A DNA stretch of 64,000 bases. It comes from Pseudorasbora parva. Its lineage: Eukaryota; Chordata; Actinopteri; Cypriniformes; Gobionidae. The notes under the pieces are model-generated. The model searched no databases, had not been told where the DNA came from, and was given only the letters and a program-made list of their open reading frames with translations. Position numbers and translations under genes: made by a program. Of the stretch, positions 40,251-64,000 are shown piece by piece (within the stretch, counting starts at the first letter, position 1; each line of letters begins with the position of its first letter). The stretch covers positions 30,940,670 to 31,004,669 of the forward strand of contig NC_090185.1 in assembly GCF_024679245.1 (NCBI RefSeq), given 5' to 3'.

Positions 40251-43019
40251 CGTATGAAAAAAGTGACCTGTGTTGGAGGAGACTTTACAGAGTGCTTGAC
40301 TCTTGCAGTCAATGCAAGATCTTGACCAAAAAAGGATGAATAACATTTCCCCCCTATATTCTGGTTACAGTTTTGTGAGGGGCTGTTTTTCTAAATGACA
40401 AAGATAATTGATTGCCTACCAGACCATTTCCCTCTCCTTATTTAGGAGGACTAATTTTTATTTTTGACAATGGCAATTTAACACAAATGTATGGACTTTC
40501 AACCTCAGAAATTCCCTGTAGCCTTTTCCTTCCAAAACACTTCAAAGTTCCCTTTCAGTGAAATAGCAGAAGTTACTGGTGCCATTAAAGATTTCCCCAT
40601 TTACTTCTACAGGTCAACAAAGCCATGCACACATGCTGAGAGGCCTGAACACCACAGCAGGAAACCCACAACTCTAACTAAGATGGAAACAAACAAGTGT
40701 CACCACAAATAAGCTGACAGTGGTTGACACCAGCTGAGGGCCAGTCCTCGCACTTTTTCACCAAGCTAATATGACGCCTTGAAGACAAATATTTTCACAC
40801 TGTATTAGTCACATTTGTGTGTGAACGTGAAGGAAACAGCAACTTGTGTCCTATGTCATTTCAAACACTGACACCTCCCAAATTGAACCGACCTCACCAA
40901 CTAAACTGGTAAAAACTGAAAGGCCATTAATTATCAAAACCAGAGTCCATCTATCAAAGCAGCTGACAGCAACTGTGCTATGGTTGCTTAAAGGGCGAGT
41001 GTTGATATTTGAGAGATCACACCTTCCTGAATAAACCGTCATGTGATCTAAGCCACAGGAGGAAACAAGGCACATTTAGACACACTGCCTGAACCTCACA
41101 TTTTAGACAAATGGCGCCAGAATCATTTGGCTGAAGCAATTGCAATGGAGGGAAAACACAATTCACAGAGATATCAGATAATGACTCAGACAATTGAGTG
41201 AAAGCATAAATACATTTAGCTGGTTTTCAGGTTTGCCAACATCACATGATCGTGGCTGCATGTAGATAGTGTAAAACTAATAAAAAGCATTATTGAGTCA
41301 AAGTTTTGCAGTGTTTTTCTTTCAGTTTGGTGCCTTGACTACCAGTCAAACATAAGCCGCTCTGCTTTTGGTAATTTCATGCTAAAACCTTTTTTTCTCC
41401 ATCATTTGCAGTGGCAGGTGTGTAAATCCTCCCTGATTTGGTTGATCTATTTGTTGACAATCAAAACATTTCTAAGCTAATGGTCGTTTTGTGGTTTTGT
41501 TTCTTTATACCCAATAATACAAATACCAGACTTTACGAAGAGTGAATTTATGGTTGGAAAACATCCTCAATGTCCATAAGTGTTGCTCGACATTTATATG
41601 ATTGCACATACAGATAAAAAGCTGGTGTTTGCTTATCAAGCTATAAATTGGATGGGCAAGTTAGATATCCCGCTTCCCATTCGTAATTGAACAAAAGTAG
41701 GGGTCAATACACAACTTTAAATTTGCTCTTGGTTCTGGAACAACGTTTATGTCAAAGGTATTTCTCAGGCCTATGTTGCCACAGCTACACATCAAACAGC
41801 ACAAAACACGTGTTTCCACAGAGCATTGTGTTACCATACTGATTCATGACCGCATAGACATGAAATTAACGACAAAAGGCAACCGAATAGCCGGTAGTCT
41901 TAAGAGCTGAAGTGACAAAGGCATTCACAACATATTTCCCAGCTGTGATTTAAGCATCCCTGGTAATACCAGCAAACACGCATGCTATGGAGAACCAAGG
42001 TCAACATACTGCTCAGGCCCTCAATAAGAAACAAGTATAAAACATTTTACTGCTCTATGCAGTGCTTGAAACATCTAGATCTAACCGTTCAAAGGTCAAA
42101 CCACACCAAAGACCACGACAGCTGTGGAAAAACAGTTAAATGTTACAATAAAAATGAACAACGCAATGTACCTTTCCAGGGTCATATTCACACGGCAGTT
42201 TACACCAAAGTACCCGAAAAAAACAAAAACAGAAACGATGTAGCCTAGAATGGCGTCTGGGACTCCCATCAGCCCTCACGTTCCCGGGGGTGCGAGGAAA
42301 CTTCCCCCTCTGGGTCGGGCTGGCAGAGTGATATAGAGAGAGCAGCTGAGGAGGGATATATGGGAAAAGAGAGGGAGCGACACACCATGGCAGATGAGAG
42401 GGGGAAAAATGACCAACACAACAGCCTGACACATCCTGACAATACCAGTTATAATGCTGCGGTCCACTGAGCTATTTAAAAACAATCCATCAGAAATGCC
42501 TCATCTTTCACCGCACGGTCAGAGCCCACGACCTCTCGCTGGCTGTGAAAAGCTTCACGCAGGCAGCTGAGGATTTAATGGACTGCACCATTAAATGCAG
42601 GAGCCAACATGCAAGCATCTGTTAAACAATTACGCTGACTTAGTATGACCGATTTCTCAAACAAATGTCACAAATGTATAATAGAAACATTTCAAATGAC
42701 AACACGTTAAAACATTAGCTTAGTGCTGCAGGATTATTTTCAATTAAAAGTGTTTACAAACCTAAAGACTTGACTAAACTGCACAAAAACACTTTTTTGC
42801 ATCCTTATCAAAAATTTTTGGAATGTATATGTAATTAAATAAAGCAATTTTTGCATAATTGTTCTTTAAAAACAGCAAACCACTGCAAATATGTAATATA
42901 TTTAATATACCCTATAAATGAAAACAAATTGTGTACAATTTCTCATTAACATCTCATGGAATTGTCACAATCAAAGGGTATATAGCCCTGTAAACGGGGC
43001 AAGCAAAGTAGTGATATAA
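40251..43019. other. No gene seen
   Basis: Mostly non-repetitive by eye. The stretch 42245-42640 is richer in G+C than its surroundings and free of recognised repeats, so it could be regulatory. No exon identified. Confidence 0.4.
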
Positions 43020-43054
43020 AAGCAAATATCACCTTATATATGTGTACGTGTGTG

Positions 43055-43162
<108 letters not shown>

Positions 43163-43212
43163 ACACACACATACATACACACACACACACATAAATAAGG
43201 TAATATTTGTTT

Positions 43213-45168
43213 TTAATGGTTGTTTGATTAAACCATAAAAATGTGAGAAAATATCTTATATTTTTAAATATAAATATTAAGGAAGAACAAAACAACCTTT
43301 TTTTGCAAAAAAGCAAACTGCAGCTACGTTTTATTTTACGATGCAAAAAATGCATAGAAAAATCAAAAAAAGAATCAGTTGTTAATATGGACTTGGATCT
43401 CGTTATTGCATTTGTTCATAATTTCTTGCTAAAAATGATGTCTGCACTATTTGGCGGACATACTCATACAAAGTGCAAAAACAGAATGTTTTAAAATAGA
43501 AACAGTGGACGACATTTCCATAAACGGACAGCTTTGTGACGCGCCAACAAAATTGGCATCTGCATTTCTGTCAGTAACTCACACGGACGACTCGCCTGAT
43601 TCTACACGTCAGTCACTGGTGACACTACAGGGGGCTTTCACTCAATACTGAAGATCACGGCCATGTTCGTCCCGTTTACAGGGCTAATTTTGTTCGCCTG
43701 TCCTAGAGCAAGTTACACAGTACTTCAGATGTTATGCATGTGCTTCTAATGATGAACACTAGTCAATTTGCAAGACATTTGCAAAATAGAATTTTCTATA
43801 CATGATTTACCAATACAACACACAAACAAATTAGCATTATTATATTTTGAGTAGTGTTAAGTGCTGTCATTGAAAGGCATGTTGAAGGAAAGTGTTCATC
43901 ACTTACGTGCACATCAACACTGATCAAGCTGTGTCATATATCAGCAATAAACAAATAACACTGTCACCAGTAACATCTGCTGAAAACATTCAATGGGGCC
44001 ACATCCATGTGCTTTGTGTCTGTGGAGACCCAAGTTCATAATTTTATCCAACTTCTATTTGTTTTCTTCATAATTGCTTCAACATAAAGGAAATGCGTAT
44101 CCGCCATCATAGCCTCCAAAAACAACATAAAATTGTGATATTTAAAACACAAGTAACTATGTTCAATAGACATGCAATTTACCTTTGGATCATTTATCAA
44201 GCAAAACATGCCATAAAAAAAAGAGTTTGAATTTATGATTTTTTTGTTTGTTTTTTTGAGTTTATGAAAAGTGTATGAATATTTTCCAAAAATATTTTTA
44301 GTTTAAAATAGTCATTAGGATGAATTACAGCTAAAATAAATGTTTTATAAAATGACTATTAAAAAATTCAGGAGTATGAAAAGTGATAATGTGACCACTT
44401 AACTAATTGCAAAATTAAGTATTCTCAACAGTCAGTTTTATAATAAACAAATAGTATTATTTAAGCTTTAATCATTCAGTCATATCAATTATAGCTTAAG
44501 TGTTAATAATAATTACCTTTAACATCCTTTTTTGTTTGCTTTTATTTCAATACTACCTGCCCAGGGACTACAGGTGGAAAATAGCAATTTAATAAAACCC
44601 GGTGCAATGCATCTCTCCTTGCTATAAACAGGGCGAATGTTTTTATTGTGCACTGTCCCTGTTTCAAATAAAAGTAATGATAATAATAATAATAATAATA
44701 CTTAACAGTCCTGTTTTTAACAAACTGTAAATATGAACCAAAGGAATATAGTTTTAGTAAAATTAGTAAGAATAACTATTAGCAAGTTTAAATTAAAATT
44801 ATTCTTAATAAAAACAATGTAAGAAGTGAAATGCATGTTTACATGTGTGATGGGACAGAAAGCATGATGGCATAATCCTAAGGAATGATAACTGTTTATG
44901 TTGGAGATCTGTGGCTAAAATAATACAGCTCAAAATCGCAGTGGAACTAAACTTTGGCAAAGAACAAAGTTACACTCATCAAACCCATCCATCATCCCTG
45001 TGTCTTAAGGAACCATGCAACTTCAAGCATTAAAGAAGATTTCTTACTGTACTTGATACTCAAGTGTGAGTTAGCCCCCAAAACAGGGACTAAACACTCG
45101 TACAAATTGATTTCTCATATATCTCCGTGCAAAACAAAATAGTTTTCCCACAGCAGCACGTTCCTTAC
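43213..45168. other. No gene seen
   Basis: AT-rich, with a short (AAT)n near 44680-44700. Nothing recognised. Confidence 0.5.
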
Positions 45169-45260
45169 CTCTGGAGGTGCTCTGCGGAAGCTTTCCCAAC
45201 ATTCCCTGGATTTTTTGACTGACCGTTTTCAAAAACACCCTTGTCCCAAGTTTGCTTCAT
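45169..45260 (-). CDS. Candidate first coding exon of a gene downstream of smc3 (possibly rbm20)
   Basis: On the minus strand an ATG in good context (ACCATGA) opens 30 codons, MKQTWDKGVFENGQSKNPGN then VGKASAEHLQ. These run into a strong donor, AGAG/GTAAGG at 45169/45168. An in-frame TAG lies 15 bases before the ATG. It sits 6.7 kb past the smc3 stop on the same strand. In mammals RBM20, a muscle splicing factor with a very long first intron, has that position and orientation. The peptide does not match the mammalian RBM20 N-terminus as I remember it, so identity rests on position only; it may be a chance open frame. If real, most of positions 1-45168 would be its first intron. Confidence 0.25.
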
Positions 45261-46532
45261 GGTAGAAACAACTTTCTACCCACAGGAAAATCCAATGAGT
45301 CACTCCAAAAAAATAGCAGGAGGTTTTTCTGAATGAAACTAATGACAAAATTCAACCGTAGCCGGGAGTCTCAAGAGCTGAAGGGAGAATCCCGACTGAG
45401 GACCTGTCTTTCTGTGCAGCCGTGTTGTTATGAATCGGCCTCCAGTGAATCTGGGATCAACAGCAGTAATGAAAGTTAGCCCACTCGTGCCTTCTCACTG
45501 AGCTTCTGCCAGGCCTTCAAATGTCTAAAAAAAGGGTGCTCAAAGGGACTGGTTGTAAAGCTGGGTGAGGGCTGGAGGAATACGACATGAAGCAGGGACG
45601 TTAAAGGCACTTGACAATTTGGGAGTCCCAGAGGGCTGCCGTAAACTTTCCTTCTCTCTCTAGCCAATGATAGAGCAAGTGTGAGGAATGCCATTAGCCA
45701 GTCACTCAAAAGTGCTGGTGGATCAGTTTCGTCAACAGATTATCAAAGGCCAGAGCCCCGTGCGCAGATTATTAACATTTCCGACCATTAACATTTTATG
45801 GGGGACAATGAGGCCCCTGTTGCATGCCTATGTGCAAAGCCGTTGATTCTCTTCAGACGCTTTTGTTTTAGTGGTCACTTCTAAGGCTGCGTATGGTCAA
45901 CACATTTAAATACTGCACACTGAACGCATATAATGGGCAGCTCCCTTAGAAAGACTTGATGACCACAGAAACCAACAGCACGTTTTCAATAAAGAGATCC
46001 GGATGATGATATAACAGCGTCCTGGGTTTCACTTCTGAGTTTCCTACAACTGATATGGAGTACAATAGCGTTGATAAACAGAAAGCAGATACACGGAAAC
46101 ACAGATGATAGATAGAATAGGAGATATATAGGGGATAAAATGATAGAGCGATACATAAAGACAGAAAGATAGCGACAAAAGACTGAAAGAACGATAGGCA
46201 GTACGATAAAGTGACAACAGACAGATAGAAAGAAACAGAGAGCAACCCTCTACCGAGCAACCCTCAACCGAGTAAATCTTCACTATGCGTGAATAAATAA
46301 TATGTATCATTAGCCATTGGCTAATAAGTGCTAATTTTTAACTCTCCATTTTGTGTCTAAGAAGCTAAGAATAAGTTTAGCGTGTATATATTTTCACTCG
46401 CTGAACACTCAGAAACAGTTTCGCTCTCTGTCAAGCGATCCTTTCTATTTCAGTTCAGCTCAACAGTTGCAAAGTGTACCTGTATCTGACGTACCGTACA
46501 CTCGAGTGTATATATACACGTGTGTGAGTGTA
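45261..46532. other. Possible promoter region or intergenic DNA
   Basis: No gene seen. 45333-45386 is a diverged copy of 41860-41915. 46080-46240 is a degenerate GATA/GACA-type simple repeat, and CCAATGATAG occurs at 45664. Function unproven. Confidence 0.35.
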
Positions 46533-46669
46533 TATATTAGGGCTGTCAAACAATTAATCTTGATTATATATATAATCAATAACTATACACCATACACACA
46601 CATATTATGTAAACAAACTTATTTTGGATGTGGTTGATCACGATTAATCAATTTGACAGCACTAATATA
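46533..46669. mobile_element. Short inverted-repeat MITE
   Basis: About 137 bp bounded by TATTAGGGCTGTCAAA on the left and its near-reverse TTTGACAGCACTAATA on the right, with AATTAATC/GATTAATC inside. This matches a dispersed fish family with AT-rich ATTAATCG arms. A partial relative lies at 1487-1660. Confidence 0.75.
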
Positions 46670-46778
46670 AATAAAATAGTATATCAGTCTGGCGAGTAAA
46701 CTAAAAAAATGACTAGCCAATGGTGAGTCTATTGCCAAAGTGTGCGTAGAGGCTTGGATAGACAGAAAGATAGATAGT

Positions 46779-46890
46779 GACAACAGACAGAAAGAGCGAC
46801 GACGAACAGAAAGACACAAAGATAAAGCGACAATAGACAGAAAGAGCGACGACGAACAGAAAGACACAAAGATAAAGTGACAGAAGACAG
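46779..46890. repeat. 50-bp tandem repeat, about 2.2 copies
   Basis: Units starting GACAACAGACAGAAAGAGCG at 46779 and GACAATAGACAG at 46829 differ by very few bases; a third partial unit begins at 46879. It lies in a longer degenerate GACA/GATA-rich tract (46755-47040), whose minus-strand open frame rich in Leu, Ser and Cys is a by-product. Confidence 0.85.
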
Positions 46891-49633
46891 AAAGACAGTG
46901 ATAACAGAATAGAGAAAGTAATAGACAGATAGAGCGAAGGACAAATAGAGCAATATAGACTATAGGCAGATAGGTAGGATGATAGATGAGAGCAAGATAT
47001 AGAGTGAGTGACAGACAGACACAGAGGAAATAAATAAATACACAAACACTCATACACGCATAACTTGTTGACTTAAATAATGAATAGCAAATGCACAAAA
47101 TATCTATTAGATTCTTGCTGCCACCCTCATTAGTGCAGACGTGTGGCATTCCCAATCCCAGAGTATTCTTGACTTGTAGGAAAGCAGATACTGTTTAGAA
47201 AAAGACTGACACTAAAAACGCAAGCACTGGACAAAATGTTCCACATCAGCAGGACAACTGCACACTGAAAACCCTCAGAAACGGTCGTAACCACACCGAC
47301 AGGTGCAGCTGCGCCTTTAAAACCTTCTTAGGAAACAAAATAATGTGCTGATTTTAAACGTCTTTTTTAGTGACTTTAGTATTTTAAATTAAATAAACCT
47401 AAACATTTTCATATTTAGTTTGCGATAATTATTATTATTATTATTTTTTAATTAAAAAAAATTCAAAACACTGAACAGATTTTCCCCAATAATAATAAAA
47501 AAGGAATAAAAATATGATTAGCCCTAGCAAGACAAAGGAATCCGCCATTTTATTCCATACATTTTTAAGTCATTTCTATCTCTGAATGGTATTAAACACC
47601 ATACATAATTTTAGCTTGTGATGGAAATGACTTTCAGGCAAAATTACAGAATTCTCCTGTCATGGACACTGTCAGTAGTGTAAAGACTTTTACGAGAATA
47701 TATATATATATAATTTATTTATTTATTTTTTAAGGGCAGAAAGCAGCACCCATGTGACAATCCTCCCTGTTGAAGTTAGCACCCCCACTCATAGACTAAG
47801 TCATAACATTACCCCTTTACACTAGATCGCGGTTCTGAAAAAGGTTCAACTACAGCTGCGAATGCCATTCTCGAAAGCTCGCCACCACGCGACCCAATGT
47901 TTACGCCACACTGGATTTAAACGTGCAACCGTCACTCATCAGGAAGCAATAATGTATGCACATAATATAACGAAAACTCAACTCCGTTTTGTTGCTGTTG
48001 CTCCAACAGATCTCCTGCCTGACCTCATAAAACTGCTTTTTAAAAAAGGAACAAATGCAGTTCCCGCTCAAAGCGGCGAGCTGTAAATGCCTTTTCACAT
48101 ACGGTTATGGTTTACAAGGGTAAAAATGGATCCGCAATGACGCCTCAGCGAGTGGTTATATGTGGAGCTCGTAGTTGCTGGGTCAAATTTAAAGGATCTG
48201 CAGGAGAGGAGTTTGTGACGTTTTTTACAGTCAAGCTAGTAAAAGCAACAACGAAACAAATAAATATGCAAATAACAATGCGAAAGTCAACATGACGTAC
48301 TTTGCAGAAACTTTCTTGTTGGAATTACTGCGAAGGAAGTGTTACAAAAATAAAAGTCATTCTGTCCTTTACTTTTTGAAGTATATATCATTTGATTGCT
48401 GGTGGATTCTGCTACAACAACAAATATCAACATTACACTTTAATTTTGTGTCAAGCTCTTATGTAAAAAAAAAAAAAAAAAACACTATGTGACCAGTCAT
48501 TTAAAAATGACCTATTTATTCTATTACATTTTTTGTGGTTGGTTTATGACTTAGAAGTCCATAAAGTGAATTTAAATATGTCCACTAAGAAAAGTTGTTA
48601 CTTTAAACAAGGTTTCCACTCCTTCACGAGCACCAGACTTTTAAAGAATCACAACAATAAAATGGGTTTGTTACTGACAATTCGGTCCATTACTTGATTA
48701 AAACATTAAAATATAGAGATAATATTGTATACAGAATTTTGCAATTAAATTAAATAATAATAGTTAGGCATTAAAAATATTCAAAATTATTTGTTAACCA
48801 CCTGTACTGTATCTGTAGGGTTTTTATTTATTTATTTTTTAAATCTATAGGAACCTTTTTTAACACCTGCACAAAGATCATTGTTTATGGTAAAATCCTA
48901 AACCATAAAATGACTGATTTCAGCAAGAGTTCAAATAATAAAAGTTTACAAAAATGTTTTTTTATTAAAAAATAATTTATAAAATCCAAAGTCAACATTT
49001 TAAATGATTATACATATTAAATATGATTTATTATATATTATTTATTAGGCTACACATGATTAAATACAACATTCTAGATACCTAATTATTCTACATTTTT
49101 AGACAGCACATTAGCTCATCAATCCACAGGTTAACATTTACGTGTGCATGTAAGCTGTGTGAAAATATGGATCTTCGCATTGGTCGGAACAAAAACAGGA
49201 GACGCGCCAGTAAAGGGTGCTTAGGGAACGTTAGAAATATAGTAGTTTTCCCGGTTACCTATGTAACAATGCTTTATTAGGCATTACTTGTTCGAACTTT
49301 GATTAGCCAATTTTTATGTAGCTCAATACTGAGCTAAGAATCATTGAATTTGCATGTTAAATAGCTCCAGCAGCACAAAGTCAATTTTTTTGTAATAGCA
49401 CCACTCTACACTAACATAATTTGGTTCAAGTTTAATTCAAGCACTTAGAGACCTGTGTTTGTTTTTACAGACTTTCCAGGCCTTGAATACATGTCGGAAA
49501 TTCAACAAACAAAAAAAATTAATTAATTATATTGAACTAATAAATTAATTCATTAATTAATAATAATGCAAGTACACTTACTAATTAAAAAAAAATATTT
49601 GGCATGTACATAATAAAAATAGCAATTATTGTA
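46891..49633. other. No gene seen
   Basis: Contains a CpG-richer unidentified stretch (47825-48080), an A tract at 48464-48482 and otherwise AT-rich sequence. No recognised protein. Confidence 0.5.
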
Positions 49634-49987
49634 CAGGTTAAAAGTTTGGAAACATTACAGTTTATGTTTTTGAAAGAAGTCTCTTACATTATGCTCTAGC
49701 AGCACAACTGTTTCCAACATTGATAATAAATAATCATATTAGAATGATTTCTGAAGGATCATGTGACACTGGAGGCTGGAGTAAAGATGCTGAAAATTCA
49801 GCTTTGATCACAGGAATAAATTATATTTTAAAGTATATTAAAAGAGAAAATCATTATTTTAAATTGTAATATTTCACAATATTACTGTTTTTTCTTCTGT
49901 ATTTTTTATCAAATAAATACAGGCTTGATAAGCATAAGAGACTTCTATCAAAAACAAAGAATGTTTCCAAAATTTAGACCGGTACTG
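49634..49987. mobile_element. TA-flanked MITE
   Basis: 354 bp between TA dinucleotides. Terminal inverted repeats CAGGTTAAAAGTTTGGAAAC (left) and CAGTACCGGTCTAAATTTTG (right, reversed). Internal sequence (CATATTAGAATGATTTCTGA) is shared with the element at 58188-58939. Confidence 0.75.
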
Positions 49988-51136
<1,149 letters not shown>

Positions 51137-51356
51137 TACACACACACAGTATTATTAGTATATATTAGTAGTAAAGTAAATTTAAAAAGTACTTACTTGC
51201 ACATGCTAAAAGTAGCCTCCAAATTGCTGATTTTTCTTTGCAACACGTAGCATAATCACATGATGTAATAATAACATCAAAAAGGTAAAATGTGTGAGAG
51301 CGCCCTCTAGCGGCAAGAAACCGGTGAAAACAGTTTTAATAAAGACCAGGGTAATT

Positions 51357-51978
51357 TTTATTCTTTTTGGGTAACAGAATACACATTAGACTATAAATCA
51401 CAATGACCTAAAGAATAAATGGAACCAATAAAACAATGATAAAAAACATTTATGCTCATTCGGAAAACCTACAAAATGAGCTGTTTTCATGTTTCATTAA
51501 AAAAGGCAAGTATGATGGAACAGCTCATGCTGGTTTATTAGTAGAGGAAGAGAGAACTGGTGCCAAACCGCAGACTGCAAACCGCAGATCTTTAACATAC
51601 ACCTACCTCTCTATTCAGTCTCAGCAAACTGTATTTTTTCCTTTACTGGAGCTTAACTTTGAAACAGTGACTGAAGTTCCTCATCTTTAAATAACTGGCT
51701 GAAGCAAGTGTAAAGCACGGCACATTTAATCAAATAAAATAAAAAAAAGTTTTCAGTGTTTTATCCTTGAAATATGAGAATCAACAAAGAGGAAAGAAAA
51801 TATAAAATTGTAAAACAACAATAAGTCAGCATATCCTGTTCCGAATACAAGCAGATTAAGAAAAACAAACTTTTGCTTTTCATTCATTCATTTCAACTGG
51901 GATTTTAAAAAGGAAACACACCAGTTGAGATGGAGGTGAGAAACAAGGAAAATGAGTGATTGTGGTGTATTGTTTCTC
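51357..51978 (-). other. smc3: smc3 3' UTR with two candidate poly(A) signals
   Basis: No gene after the stop codon. AATAAA on the minus strand occurs at 51539-51534 (3' UTR about 440 nt) and at 51362-51357 (about 620 nt). Either would be a normal length; which one is used cannot be told from sequence alone. Confidence 0.45.

Positions 51979-64000
<12,022 letters not shown>

Noticed and set aside
46619..47155. 178-residue minus-strand frame rich in Leu, Ser, Cys
   Set aside because: Translation of the degenerate GACA/GATA repeat and its 50-bp tandem unit.

Overview
The window looks like teleost nuclear DNA, most likely from a cyprinid (zebrafish/carp group). It is AT-rich and intron-bearing, and it is crowded with long (TA)n, (CA)n and tetranucleotide microsatellites. 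It also holds many short inverted-repeat DNA elements of kinds I recognise from cyprinid genomes. There is no bacterial or phage organisation.

Right part (about 51.4-64 kb, minus strand): the 3' two-thirds of smc3, the SMC3 subunit of cohesin. I placed 16 complete coding exons plus the end of a 17th at the window edge. They join without a reading-frame error into 788 codons plus a stop, from the middle of the first coiled coil through the hinge and second coiled coil to the C-terminal ATPase head. One intron (59505-60085) has AT-AC ends with a U12-type 5' splice site and branch site. Introns carry transposon debris, including a broken LINE 3' end at 54.05-55.0 kb and a palindromic TA-flanked element at 58.19-58.94 kb.

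Left and middle part (1-51 kb): no convincing multi-exon gene. In mammals RBM20 lies downstream of SMC3 on the same strand and has a very long first intron. A 30-codon ATG-to-splice-donor segment on the minus strand at 45169-45260 could be a first coding exon of such a gene, which would make the rest an intron. That is inference only.

Notable mobile and repeat DNA: an apparently intact Tc1-like transposon (29569-31198, 331-codon DD34E transposase, about 214-224 bp terminal repeats with internal direct repeats) inserted in a (TA)n tract; a roughly 5.3 kb, 42-bp minisatellite (9124-14431) with higher-order structure that seems to have expanded from the core of a dispersed repeat whose one-unit relative survives at 16494-16720; a 517-bp inverted-repeat element with a perfect 10-bp target duplication carrying a helicase-like first exon with an altered Walker A motif (39196-39712); two hAT-like elements with 8-bp target duplications (18118-18412, 39857-40250); and several foldback structures (111-219, 31418-31744, 34873-36164).
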